From: Ancylobacter mangrovi
Lineage (GTDB): Bacteria > Pseudomonadota > Alphaproteobacteria > Rhizobiales > Xanthobacteraceae
NCBI RefSeq assembly: GCF_024752355.1
Contig: NZ_JANTHZ010000002.1
Span: 496,001 to 560,000 of the forward strand
Direction: 5' to 3'
Length of the DNA: 64,000 bases
The notes beneath the pieces are model-generated. The model was not told the DNA's origin. It saw only the letters and a program-made list of their open reading frames with translations, and did no database searches. Shown one piece after another: positions 17,571-26,643 of this stretch. Within the stretch, counting starts at the first letter, position 1. Each line of letters opens with the position of its first letter. Both the position numbers and the translations under genes were made by a program.

Positions 17571-18418
17571 GCCGCGCTCTCCGTTCCCGGAACGGCGAAA
17601 TGCGCCCATTGCGGCCGCTCGGCCACCAGCGCGGCGCCATCCGCCTCCACCACCTGGCCGCCGGCGCGCGCATCCTCGAGCCGATCGAGGCGCACCAGGC
17701 CGAGCGCGCGCCCGTCGACGCCCGAGCCGAGGCGGCCGATGGTCTTGCCGCCGGCGAGGATGGGCGTGCCCTCCGCCGGCGCCGGGCCGCACAGGGCGAA
17801 GGGGATGATGCGGGTGCGCGCGGTGCCGCGATGCTGCATGCGGCTGACGATCTCCTGGCCGACATAGCAGCCCTTGTCGAAGTCGATGCCGCCGAGCTGG
17901 TCCATGTCCGCCTCGTGCGGGAAGGCGTCGCCATAAAGGAAGTCAGTGCCGCCCTCCGGCACGCCGAGCGCGATGCGGTGCGCCTGCCACTCGGCCTCCG
18001 GCACCATCTCTATGTTCGCCGCCTCGGCCGCCGGCAGGAGGAAGCGCCGCCCCAGCGCGGCAAGGCGCGGGTCGTCATAGGCGAAGGCGTCGACCAGCGG
18101 CTCCGATCCGCCCCAGGCCACGGCGACCACGAGATCGTCGAGGGCGCCGATCTCGACCTTGGCCCGCAGACGGTAGAGCTGGAGCCGCTTCAGGAGGTCA
18201 GCCAGCGCGAGGCGCGGCACGTCGAGGCGGAAGCCGCCTTCGGTCGCCACGACGATCATGTCGGCGACGATCTTGCCCTGCGGCGTCAGCAGCGCACCAT
18301 AGCGCGCCGCGCCCGGTTCGACCGGGGTGCGGGCGGTGATCAGATTGTCGAGGAAATGGGCGGCATCGGCTCCCGCGACGCGGGCGAGCGCGCGTTCCCT
18401 CAGGACCGCGATGGGCAT
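17567..18418 (-). CDS. ygfZ: Folate-binding protein YgfZ (IBA57-like)
   Basis: 283-residue GcvT-like protein that uses tetrahydrofolate and supports assembly or repair of Fe-S enzymes, MiaB among them in E. coli. The family fingerprint KGCYVGQEIVSRMQHRG (C in KGCYxGQE) is present near residue 185. ATG 18418 (MPIAVLRERALARVAG) is chosen as it starts directly at the conserved domain. It is the first gene of the leftward operon and is divergent from ohr. miaB, a known YgfZ-dependent enzyme in E. coli, is elsewhere in this window. Confidence 0.92.
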   Translation of the reverse strand: MPIAVLRERALARVAGADAAHFLDNLITARTPVEPGAARYGALLTPQGKIVADMIVVATEGGFRLDVPRLALADLLKRLQLYRLRAKVEIGALDDLVVAVAWGGSEPLVDAFAYDDPRLAALGRRFLLPAAEAANIEMVPEAEWQAHRIALGVPEGGTDFLYGDAFPHEADMDQLGGIDFDKGCYVGQEIVSRMQHRGTARTRIIPFALCGPAPAEGTPILAGGKTIGRLGSGVDGRALGLVRLDRLEDARAGGQVVEADGAALVAERPQWAHFAVPGTESAA

Positions 18419-18672
18419 CGGACGGATTCCATGGGCGCTGTGGTCGAACGGATGGGCGTGCCCGCAAGCGGGCACCGGCGATGCCTAGAGGTAAGCCCTG
18501 CGACAGGTCCGGGCAAGGCCAAACTGAAACAAAGAGGGAACATGCCGACGACCTCAACCCTATTCCATGCGGATCGGCAAAATATATCGTGCAAGACATT
18601 GTTTGGTCGCCCTGTCGCACCATTTTTGCGGGCGACCCTCACATTGAAGGTCCCAACAGCAGGAGACAGCCC

Positions 18673-19083
18673 ATGTCCACCGTCCTCTTCACCGGTACCG
18701 CCACCTGCGTCGGCGGGCGCAACGGCCATTCCCAGACCAGCGACGGCTCGGTCTCGGTCGATCTCGGCATGCCGAAGAACGGCGCGCTCGAAGCCGGCAA
18801 GACCACGCCCGAGCACCTGTTCGCGACCGGCTATGCCGCCTGCTTCGGTTCCGCCGTGGAGCTCGTCGGCCACCAGAAGAAGCTCGACGTCACCGGCGCC
18901 GCCGTGACCGTGGCGGTCTCGCTGGTGAAGGGCGACGACGGCTTCAGCCTCGCCGCCAAGCTGTCGCTGAAGGCGCCGGCGCTTACGCCCGAGCAGACCA
19001 AGGAAGTGCTCGAGGCGGCCCACCAGGTCTGCCCCTATTCCAAAGCCACGCGCGGCAACATCCCGGTCGAGCTCGCCAGCTGA
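18673..19083 (+). CDS. ohr: Organic hydroperoxide resistance protein Ohr
   Basis: Thiol peroxidase of the Ohr/OsmC fold that reduces organic peroxides using lipoyl proteins. The 136-residue protein has both redox cysteines, C57 (TGYAACFGSA) and C120 (AHQVCPYSKATRGN), and the catalytic arginine R16 in GGRNGHSQT. AGGAGA at 18661-18666 supports ATG 18673. No ohrR regulator gene is next to it, although ohr is often paired with one. The upstream 150 bases hold an AT-rich AAAATATATCG stretch near 18579 that may be the promoter. Confidence 0.95.
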   Translation: MSTVLFTGTATCVGGRNGHSQTSDGSVSVDLGMPKNGALEAGKTTPEHLFATGYAACFGSAVELVGHQKKLDVTGAAVTVAVSLVKGDDGFSLAAKLSLKAPALTPEQTKEVLEAAHQVCPYSKATRGNIPVELAS

Positions 19084-19093
19084 GCGGCTGTTC

Positions 19094-19120
19094 CGGCCTC
19101 TCCCCCGGAGGGAGAGGCCG
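19094..19120. terminator. Bidirectional hairpin between ohr and polA
   Basis: A perfect 11-bp stem (19094-19104 with 19110-19120, CGGCCTCTCCC/GGGAGAGGCCG) around a 5-base loop lies between the convergent ends of ohr and polA. It has no T run on either side. Its CTCTCCC...GGGAGAG core resembles a dispersed motif common in this group of genomes. Confidence 0.55.
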
Positions 19121-19139
19121 ACCCCTCACTTCGACCCTC

Positions 19140-22082
19140 TCAGTGCGCCTCTTCCCAGTTCAGCGCCGCGCGGGCGTCGACCTTCAGCGGTACCTTGAGC
19201 GCGACGGCAGGCATGGGCGCATGCTCCATCACCCGCGTCACCACCGGGATTGTCGCCTCGATCTCCTCGTCCGGCACCTCGAAGATCAGCTCGTCATGCA
19301 CCTGCAGCAGCATGCGCGCTGACAGGCCGGCCTTGGCGAGCGCCGCTTCCATGCGCGTCATGGCGCGGCGGATGATGTCCGCCGCCGAGCCCTGCAGCCG
19401 CGCATTGATCGCGGCGCGCTCGTTGAAGGCGCGGATCGAGGGATTCTTGGCGGCGATGTCCGGGTAGTGGCAGCGCCGGCCGAACAGCGTTTCCACATAG
19501 CCGTGCTCGCGGGCGAAGGCGCGGGTCTCGTCCATATAGGCACGGATGCCGGGGAAGCGCTCGAAATAGCGCTTGATGTAGGCGCCCGCCTCCTCGCGCG
19601 GGATCGAGAGCTGGTTGGCGAGGCCGAAGGCCGAAATGCCGTAGATGATGCCGAAATTGATCGCCTTGGCGCGCCGGCGCACCTCGCCGGGCATGCCCTC
19701 GACCGGCACGCCGAACATCTCCGACGCCGTCATGGCGTGGATGTCGAGCCCGTCCTGGAACGCCTGGCGCAGCGAGGGCGTATCGGCGATCTCGGCCAGC
19801 AGCCGCAGCTCGATCTGCGAATAGTCGGCCGAGATCAGCTTGTGCCCGCGCTCGGCGATGAAGGCGCGGCGGATCTTGCGGCCCTCCTCCGTGCGCACCG
19901 GAATGTTCTGCAAATTCGGCTCGGAGGAGGAGAGCCGGCCGGTCGTCGTTGCCGCCAGCGCGAAGGAGGTGTGCACGCGCCCGGTCTCGGGATTGACGTA
20001 GGTCGGCAGCGCGTCGGCATAGGTCGATTTCAGCTTCTGGAGCTGGCGCCAGTCGAGGATGCGGCGCGGCAGCTCGTGGCCCGCCTCGGCCAGCTCCTCC
20101 AGCACGTCGGCGCCAGTGGACCAGGCCCCCGTCGGGGTCTTGCGGCCGCCGGGGATCTGCATCTTGCCGAACAAGATGTCGCCGAGTTGCTTGGGCGAGC
20201 CGGGGTTGAAGGTCTCCCCCGCCATGCCGGAAATCTCCGCTTCCAGCCGTCCCATGCCCTGCGCGAACTCGCCGGACAGGCGTGAGAGCATCTGCCGGTC
20301 GATCATGATGCCGCGCGCCTCCATGCGGGCGAGCACGGTGACGAGCGGGCGCTCCAGCGTCTCGTAGACGCCGGTCTTGCCCTCGGCGACGAGGCGGGGT
20401 TTCAGCACGCGCCAGAGCCGGAACGTGACGTCGGCATCCTCGGCGGCGTAGTCGGTCGCGCGGTCGATCGCCGCCCGGTCGAAGCAGATCTGCCCCTTCC
20501 CCTTGCCGCACACCTCCTCGTACTTGATCGGCGTATGGCCGAGCCAGCGCATGGAGAGCGGGTCCATGCCGTGCGGCGAGGCGCCGGCGTCGAGCACGTA
20601 GGAGATCAGCATCGTGTCGTCATAGGGGGCGAGCTCGATGCCGAGCCGCTTGAAGATCAGCCAGTCATATTTGAGGTTCTGGCCGATCTTCAGGACGCCC
20701 GGATCCTCCATCAGCGGCTTCAGCGCCGATATCGCCTCCTCGAGCGGGATCTGGTCCGGCAGCAGCCCCTCGCTGAACAGCCCCTCGTCGCCACCCTTAT
20801 GGGCGAGCGGGACGTAGCAGGCCTCGTTCGGCGCGGTGGCGAGCGAGAAGCCGACGATCTCGGCCTGCATCGGGTCGAGGCCGGTGGTCTCGGTGTCGAC
20901 CGCGACCGTGCCGACCTCGTAGCCGCGCGCCACCCATTGGCGCAGCCGCTCCAGCGTCGTCACCGTCTCATAGGCCGAGCGGTCGACCGGGGTCGCGGTC
21001 GCCTCGGCGATGCGCGCGGCGGAGAGCGCCGCCGGCGTGAGCGCACGCTCGGCGGTCGGGGTCGCCTCGACGTCGCCCGGCACGGCGGAAGTGCCGGTCT
21101 CCGGGTCGAGCCCGGCCATGAGCTGGCCGCTCTCGCTGCCACCGGTCTTGAGTTCCGGGTCCGGGTCGACGGCGCCGGCGTCGATCTCGTAGGCGTCGGC
21201 GACGCGGCGCGTGAGGGTGCTGAACTCCATCGCCTTCAGGAAGGCGATGAGCCGCCTGCCCTCGGGCTCCACCACGGCGATGTCGTCGAGCGGCACGTCG
21301 AGCGCGACGTCGCGCTTCAGCGTCACCAGCTCGCGCGACAGGCGGGCCTGGTCGGCGAACTCGATCAGGTTCTCGCGCCGCTTGGTCTGCTTGATCTCGC
21401 CCGCGCGCGCGAGGAGCGTGTCGAGGTCGCCATATTCGGCGAGGAGCTGGGCCGCGGTCTTCACGCCGATGCCGGGCACGCCGGGCACGTTGTCCACCGA
21501 ATCGCCGGCGAGCGACTGCACGTCGACCACCTTTTCCGGCGCGACGCCGAACTTCTCGAACACCTCCTCGGCACCGATCGCCCGGTCCTTCATCGGGTCG
21601 TACATGCGCACCCGCTCGTCGACGAGCTGCATCAGGTCCTTGTCGGAGGAGATGATGGTGACCAGCGCGCCCTTGGCCTTGGCCTGCTCGGCATAGGTCG
21701 CCATCAGGTCGTCGGCCTCGAAGCCGTCCTGCTCGACGCAGGCAAGGTCGAACGCCCGCGTCGCCTCGCGGATCAGCGGGAACTGCGGGACGAGGTCCTC
21801 CGGCAGGTCGGGGCGCTGCGCCTTGTAGAGCGGGTAGATCTCCTTCCGGAAGGTCTGCTCGGACTTGTCGAACACCACCGCGAGGTGGGTCGGCGCCGGG
21901 GAGAAGCCCTGCGCGCGCACCAGCTTCCACAGCATGTTGCAGAAGCCCGCCACCGCCCCGACGGGCAGCTTGTCCGAGGTGCGGGTGAGCGGGGGCAGGG
22001 CGTGGTAGGCGCGGAAGATATAGGCGGAGCCGTCGATCAGGACGACATGATCGCCGGCTTCCAGAGGATCGTGCTCGGGCAT
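19140..22082 (-). CDS. polA: DNA polymerase I
   Basis: 980 residues with all three activities readable. The N-terminal 5'-3' exonuclease domain (about 1-300) has VLIDGSAYIFRAYHALPPL and VPGIGVKTAAQLL. The 3'-5' exonuclease domain (about 370-560) retains its acidic motif VAVDTETTGLDP, so proofreading should be active. The polymerase domain (about 600-980) has SADYSQIELRLLAEIAD (motif A), RRRAKAINFGIIYG (motif B) and LQVHDELIFEVP (motif C). A linker of about 80 residues between the first two domains is acidic and low-complexity. It converges on ohr across the hairpin at 19094. Confidence 0.97.
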   Translation of the reverse strand: MPEHDPLEAGDHVVLIDGSAYIFRAYHALPPLTRTSDKLPVGAVAGFCNMLWKLVRAQGFSPAPTHLAVVFDKSEQTFRKEIYPLYKAQRPDLPEDLVPQFPLIREATRAFDLACVEQDGFEADDLMATYAEQAKAKGALVTIISSDKDLMQLVDERVRMYDPMKDRAIGAEEVFEKFGVAPEKVVDVQSLAGDSVDNVPGVPGIGVKTAAQLLAEYGDLDTLLARAGEIKQTKRRENLIEFADQARLSRELVTLKRDVALDVPLDDIAVVEPEGRRLIAFLKAMEFSTLTRRVADAYEIDAGAVDPDPELKTGGSESGQLMAGLDPETGTSAVPGDVEATPTAERALTPAALSAARIAEATATPVDRSAYETVTTLERLRQWVARGYEVGTVAVDTETTGLDPMQAEIVGFSLATAPNEACYVPLAHKGGDEGLFSEGLLPDQIPLEEAISALKPLMEDPGVLKIGQNLKYDWLIFKRLGIELAPYDDTMLISYVLDAGASPHGMDPLSMRWLGHTPIKYEEVCGKGKGQICFDRAAIDRATDYAAEDADVTFRLWRVLKPRLVAEGKTGVYETLERPLVTVLARMEARGIMIDRQMLSRLSGEFAQGMGRLEAEISGMAGETFNPGSPKQLGDILFGKMQIPGGRKTPTGAWSTGADVLEELAEAGHELPRRILDWRQLQKLKSTYADALPTYVNPETGRVHTSFALAATTTGRLSSSEPNLQNIPVRTEEGRKIRRAFIAERGHKLISADYSQIELRLLAEIADTPSLRQAFQDGLDIHAMTASEMFGVPVEGMPGEVRRRAKAINFGIIYGISAFGLANQLSIPREEAGAYIKRYFERFPGIRAYMDETRAFAREHGYVETLFGRRCHYPDIAAKNPSIRAFNERAAINARLQGSAADIIRRAMTRMEAALAKAGLSARMLLQVHDELIFEVPDEEIEATIPVVTRVMEHAPMPAVALKVPLKVDARAALNWEEAH

Positions 22083-22208
22083 GGGGGGCTCCGGTTCGGC
22101 CGCGCACGATGCCCGAAGCGCCTGCGCGCGGCAACCGTCGCGACGGCGCGGAACCGATGCGCAGGCCGGGGGAGATGACGGGCGGCGCGCGGAAGGCTAG
22201 AGAGCGCC

Positions 22209-22961
22209 ATGCCCCGTTACAAGCTCACCATCGAATATGACGGCACGCCCTTCGTCGGCTGGCAGATCCAGGCCGAGGGGCTGAGCGTGCAGGGACTGCT
22301 CGCCCGGGCGGCGGAGCGCTTCGCCAGCGAGCCGGTCGCGGTGCACGGCGCCGGACGCACCGATGCGGGCGTGCACGCCACCGGGCAGGTGGCGCATGTC
22401 GAGCTCTCGCGCGACTGGCGGCCCGACACGGTGCGCGACGCCATGAACGCGCATCTGCGCCCGCACCCGATCGCGGTGCTGGCGGCGGAGGCGGTCGCCG
22501 ACGATTTCCACGCCCGCTTCTCGGCCACCGGCCGGCGCTACGTCTACCGCATCATCACCCGCCGGCCGGACCTCGCGCTCGAGCGCGACCGGGCCTGGCG
22601 GGTGCTGCGCCCGCTCGATGCGGAGGCGATGGCGCAGGGCGCGGCGCGGCTGATCGGCCGGCACGACTTCACCACCTTCCGCGCCGTCGGCTGCCAGGCC
22701 GCTTCGCCGCTGAAGACGCTCGATCGGCTGGAGGTGGAGCGGGTGGCGATCGAGGGACCGGGGATGGAACTGCGCGTCCATGCGCAGGCGCGCTCCTTCC
22801 TGCATCACCAGGTCCGCTCCATGGTCGGCACGCTGGTGAAGGTCGGCGAGGGCGCGTGGACGCCGGACGACGTCACCGCCGCGCTGGAGGCGAAGGACCG
22901 CGCGCGCTGCGGGCCGATGGCCCCGGCGGCGGGGCTCTATCTCGCCGAGGTGACCTACTAG
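22209..22961 (+). CDS. truA: tRNA pseudouridine synthase A
   Basis: Forms pseudouridine at positions 38-40 of the tRNA anticodon arm. The 250-residue protein shows [12 protein letters not shown] near the N-terminus, the catalytic aspartate D52 in [14 protein letters not shown], and [19 protein letters not shown] near residue 200. The stop TAG shares the palindromic CTAG at 22958-22961 with the stop of the convergent dihydroorotase gene, so the two coding regions overlap by 4 bases tail to tail. Confidence 0.96.
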   Translation: MPRYKLTIEYDGTPFVGWQIQAEGLSVQGLLARAAERFASEPVAVHGAGRTDAGVHATGQVAHVELSRDWRPDTVRDAMNAHLRPHPIAVLAAEAVADDFHARFSATGRRYVYRIITRRPDLALERDRAWRVLRPLDAEAMAQGAARLIGRHDFTTFRAVGCQAASPLKTLDRLEVERVAIEGPGMELRVHAQARSFLHHQVRSMVGTLVKVGEGAWTPDDVTAALEAKDRARCGPMAPAAGLYLAEVTY

Positions 22962-24331
22962 CCGAGCCGCTCCAGCAGGGTGGGCGTGCGCTTCGGCGCG
23001 GCGGCGCCGAGCGATTCGAGGAAGCGCACCGGCGTCCCGCCCGACGGGGTGACGAGCTCGCCCTCCCACATCACCCGGCGGCCGCGGATGAAGGTGCCGA
23101 CCGGCCAGCCGGTGACCTCGACGCCGTCATAGGGCGTCCAGCCGGGCCGGGAGGCGATCCAGCCATTGCGGATGGTCTCGCGGCGCTTCATGTCGACGAT
23201 GGTGAAGTCAGCGTCGTAGCCGACCGCGATCCGGCCCTTGGTGGCGATGTTGAAGATGCGCGCCGGGCCGGCACTCGACAGGTCGACGAAACGCTCCAGT
23301 GTCAGGCGCCCAGCATTCACATGGTCGAGCATGATCGGCACCAGCGTCTGCACCCCGGTCATGCCGGAGGGGCTGTCGGGATAGGGCTTGGCCTTCTCCT
23401 CCAGCGTGTGGGGCGCGTGGTCGGAGCCGAGCACGTCGACCACGCCCTCGGCCAGCGCCTGCCACAGCAGCGGCTTGTGGCGCGCCTCGCGCACCGGCGG
23501 GTTCATCTGGACCAGCGAACCGAGCCGGCCGTACCAGTCCGCATCCATGGTCAGGTGATGCGGCGTCACCTCGACGGTGGCGACGTCCTTGTGCTCGCGC
23601 AGGAACGCCATCTCCTCGGCGGAGGTGACGTGCAGCACGTGGACGCGCTTGCCCTCCTCGCGGGCGAGGTTGACGAGGCGGGTGGTTGCGGTCAGCGCCG
23701 CGATCTCGTCGCGCCAGACCGGGTGCGAGGAGGCGTCGCCCGGCACGCGCAGGTGCCGGCGCTCGGCGAGGCGCGGCTCGTCCTCGCAGTGGAAGGCGGC
23801 GCGGCGGCGGATCACCTTGAGGATCGCGCGCACGCCGGGATCGTCGGCCACCAGCAGCGAGCCGGTGGAGGAGCCGATGAACACCTTCACCCCCGGCACG
23901 CCGGGCAGCATCTCCAGCTCCGGCAGGTCCTTCACATTGTCATGGGTGCCGCCGACGAAGAAGGCGAAGTCGCAATGCATGCGCCCGGTGGCGCGGGCGA
24001 GCTTGTCCTCCAGCGCACCGGCCGAGGTGGTGAGCGGGCTGGTGTTGGGCATCTCGAACACCGCCGTCACGCCGCCCATCACCGCCGCGCGCGAGCCGGT
24101 CTCCAGGTCTTCCTTGTGCTCCATTCCCGGCTCGCGGAAATGCACCTGGGTGTCGATGACGCCGGGCAGGATCGTGAGGCCGGTGCAGTCGAGGGTCTCG
24201 CCGGCCTGGGTGGCATCGAAGCTGCCGATGCCGGCGATGCGGCCATTGACCACGCCGACGTCGCGGGCGCCGACGCCGTCCGGATTGGCCACGGTGCCGC
24301 CCTTGAGCAGGAGATCGAAGGTCTGGGTCAT
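22958..24331 (-). CDS. pyrC: Dihydroorotase (class I, amidohydrolase superfamily)
   Basis: Cyclises carbamoyl-aspartate to dihydroorotate in pyrimidine synthesis. The 457-residue protein has the binuclear zinc site: [10 protein letters not shown] (two His), a lysine in [13 protein letters not shown] that is probably carboxylated, [20 protein letters not shown], and the catalytic Asp in [22 protein letters not shown] is typical of class I dihydroorotases and argues against allantoinase or hydantoinase, the main alternatives. No other pyrimidine gene is adjacent. Confidence 0.87.
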   Translation of the reverse strand: MTQTFDLLLKGGTVANPDGVGARDVGVVNGRIAGIGSFDATQAGETLDCTGLTILPGVIDTQVHFREPGMEHKEDLETGSRAAVMGGVTAVFEMPNTSPLTTSAGALEDKLARATGRMHCDFAFFVGGTHDNVKDLPELEMLPGVPGVKVFIGSSTGSLLVADDPGVRAILKVIRRRAAFHCEDEPRLAERRHLRVPGDASSHPVWRDEIAALTATTRLVNLAREEGKRVHVLHVTSAEEMAFLREHKDVATVEVTPHHLTMDADWYGRLGSLVQMNPPVREARHKPLLWQALAEGVVDVLGSDHAPHTLEEKAKPYPDSPSGMTGVQTLVPIMLDHVNAGRLTLERFVDLSSAGPARIFNIATKGRIAVGYDADFTIVDMKRRETIRNGWIASRPGWTPYDGVEVTGWPVGTFIRGRRVMWEGELVTPSGGTPVRFLESLGAAAPKRTPTLLERLG

Positions 24332-24403
24332 GGAATCCTCGGGCTGGTTTCGTGGCGGCGATCGCCGAGCCGGTTCGCCGCCTTCTAGCAGACCTCGCCC
24401 GGC

Positions 24404-25447
24404 CTATTCGACCCTGAATTCGACATGGGCCGCCGTGCCGGAGCCGCCTTCCAGCCGCAGCGTGCCGCCGAGCTGGGCCGCCAGCCCCTGGATGATGCGG
24501 AAGCCGAGGCTCGAACGCGAGGAGGGATCGAAGTCGACCGGTATGCCGCGCCCGTCATCGGTGATGGCGAGGTCGTAACGGCCGGCGCCGAGCGGGGTGA
24601 TGGCGACGTCGATCCGCCCCGGCTGGCCGGGCGCGAAGGCGTGCTTGAGCGAATTGGTCACGATCTCCGCCACCAGCATGGACAGGGTGGTGAGCTGGGT
24701 GATGCGCAGCCGAAGGTCCGGCGCCTCCACCGTGCAGGTGATCTCGCGCGCGCCGGCGGCATCGATGAGGTCGCGGCACAGCTCGCGCAGATACTGGCCG
24801 GTCGGCATGTCGAGCTGCTCGGGCGCGTAGAGCCGGCGATGGATGCGCGCGACGGTCTCGAGCCGGATGCCGGCATCGTCCAGTACGGTGAGCGCGACAT
24901 TGGGGTCCGCCGCCGCCTGCCGCCGGTGCAGGGTGAGCAGCGCCGCCACGAACTGCATGTTGTTGGCGACCCGGTGCTGCAGCTCCTGGAACATGATGCG
25001 CAGGCTGCCATTCAGCCGGGCGCTGGTCTCGCGCTCGGCGCGCAGCGTGTCGGCGGCGGTGAAGGTGAAGTGGATCAGCACGATGTCGAGGGCGGCGATG
25101 CCGACGAAGAAGGCGAGCGCCATCAGCGCCTGGCCGTTGTCGAGCCGCATGCCGACCGAGGGGCCGATGAAGAAATGCCAGGCGGCAAAGGTGGAGAGCG
25201 CGGCGCAGGTGATGCCGGGCCGCAGGCCGCAGAAGAAGGTGGTGAGGATGACCGCCGGGAAGAAGGTGAGGAAGGGAAAGCCCGGCGGCAGGATGCCCTC
25301 GAGCGCGAACCGCAGCAGGAGGGCGGCGCCGAACATCGCCACGCCCGCCGCGTCGCCGCGCCAGGGATGCTCGCGCAGCGGCCGCGCCAACCGGACCAGC
25401 CGCCAGAAGAACGGATCGGAAGCGGCGTCGCCGGCCGGCTCAGCCAT
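24404..25447 (-). CDS. HWE/HisKA_2-family sensor histidine kinase with DUF4118-like membrane domain
   Basis: 347 residues. Three or four membrane segments (about 35-130) resemble the DUF4118 sensor module seen in KdpD and many HWE kinases. Next come the phospho-acceptor H158 in FQELQHRVANNMQ and the ATPase N box (EIVTNSLKHAF) and G box (ITDDGRGIPVDF). The HRVANN form and the lack of a classical F box place it in the HisKA_2/HWE group, which often works in the general stress response. ATG 25447 is chosen; the open frame extends further but with basic, unlikely sequence. No response regulator is adjacent. It is divergent from a Crp/Fnr regulator. Confidence 0.86.
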   Translation of the reverse strand: MAEPAGDAASDPFFWRLVRLARPLREHPWRGDAAGVAMFGAALLLRFALEGILPPGFPFLTFFPAVILTTFFCGLRPGITCAALSTFAAWHFFIGPSVGMRLDNGQALMALAFFVGIAALDIVLIHFTFTAADTLRAERETSARLNGSLRIMFQELQHRVANNMQFVAALLTLHRRQAAADPNVALTVLDDAGIRLETVARIHRRLYAPEQLDMPTGQYLRELCRDLIDAAGAREITCTVEAPDLRLRITQLTTLSMLVAEIVTNSLKHAFAPGQPGRIDVAITPLGAGRYDLAITDDGRGIPVDFDPSSRSSLGFRIIQGLAAQLGGTLRLEGGSGTAAHVEFRVE

Positions 25448-25707
25448 GGGCGTATGCCGGCACGGCTGCGAGGCCGCACCCGGCCCTGCCGGCAACCCAC
25501 GCGACGACGGCGCCGGAACCGGCGCCTGCGGCAGCCCGCCCCACCCGCATCGCCACCGCGCCCTCGATGATGACCGTCTCCGGCACCCTGCCCACTCCCG
25601 AAAATCGATCACTCTTCTAGGCGTCCGGCACGGTGAGTTCTGCGTACAAGTGAACATTTTGCTCCCCTCCGCGTTGGAGACGCGCGGACGGTGGAGGAGT
25701 GGAAGCG

Positions 25708-26526
25708 ATGCGTCGGAGCGAGGAAGCGAGCGGCGAAGAGCACGACAAGAGCGGTGAGCCGTCGTCGGGCGGCAACAATCTGCTCGGGGCGTTGCGCCCG
25801 GCGGATTTCAACCTTCTCAAGACCCATCTCAGGCGCATCGACCGGCGCCCCGGCGCGGTGCTCTACGAGCCCGGCGACGAGGTGCGGCACGTCTATTTCC
25901 CCTGCGGGCCGACGCTGATCTCCTTCATGGTGGTGCTCGACGAGGGCCGGCCGGTGGAGATCACCCCGGTCGGGCGCGAGGGCGCGGTGGGCGGCATCGT
26001 CAGCCAGGGGCGGCTGCCGGCCTATGCCCGCGCCGTGGTGCAGATCGGCGGGCCGATCCTGCGCCTCGACACGGTGGAACTGGAGCGCGCCAAGAGCGCC
26101 TCGTCCAGCCTGCGCAACCTGTTCGCGCGCTATGCCGACTGCCTGCTGGCGCAGGTGTTCCAGTCGGTCGCCTGCAACGCCGCGCACAGCATCGAGCAGC
26201 GCACCGCCAAATGGCTGGTCGCCGCGCTCGACCGCACCGGCGGCGACGATGTGCGCCTCACCCAGGAGCAGCTCGCGTCGATGCTGGCGGTGGGGCGCTC
26301 CTATATCGGCCGGGTGATCCAACAATTGCGCGACAGCGGGGCGGTGGAGCCGCGCCGCGCGCGGCTCGTCATCCGCGACCTGCCGAAGCTGCGCGCCATG
26401 AGCTGCGGCTGCGACGAGACCGTGCGCCGGCATTTCAACGACGTGCTGAGCGGGGTCTATCCCGCCGGCAACGAGGTGCCCGGCCACGGCATGGTGGTCA
26501 CCAACGGTCCGCTGTTCCGCCCCTGA
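25708..26526 (+). CDS. Crp/Fnr family transcriptional regulator
   Basis: 272 residues. A cyclic-nucleotide-binding fold (about 25-150) with RPGAVLYEPGDEVRHVYFPCGPTLISFM is followed by a winged helix (about 165-245) whose recognition region is LTQEQLASMLAVGRSYIGRVIQQLRDSGAVEP. It lacks the N-terminal cysteine set of FNR, so it is not an FNR-type oxygen sensor. The C-terminus carries a small MSCGCDETV cysteine pair. The group resembles the Hyphomicrobiales Crp/Fnr proteins often found near HWE kinases. ATG 25708 has GGAGG 10 bases upstream; GTG 25699 is too close to that site. Confidence 0.87.
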   Translation: MRRSEEASGEEHDKSGEPSSGGNNLLGALRPADFNLLKTHLRRIDRRPGAVLYEPGDEVRHVYFPCGPTLISFMVVLDEGRPVEITPVGREGAVGGIVSQGRLPAYARAVVQIGGPILRLDTVELERAKSASSSLRNLFARYADCLLAQVFQSVACNAAHSIEQRTAKWLVAALDRTGGDDVRLTQEQLASMLAVGRSYIGRVIQQLRDSGAVEPRRARLVIRDLPKLRAMSCGCDETVRRHFNDVLSGVYPAGNEVPGHGMVVTNGPLFRP

Positions 26527-26643
26527 GCGAGAGCCGCCGGACCGCGATGGACGGCGGCATGCGGGCGTGACGCCGGCGCCGCGCATGGCCGGGCCGCGCC
26601 GGAGCGGCTTGTGCGCGCCCCGCGCTCGTGGCAATCCCCGGCC

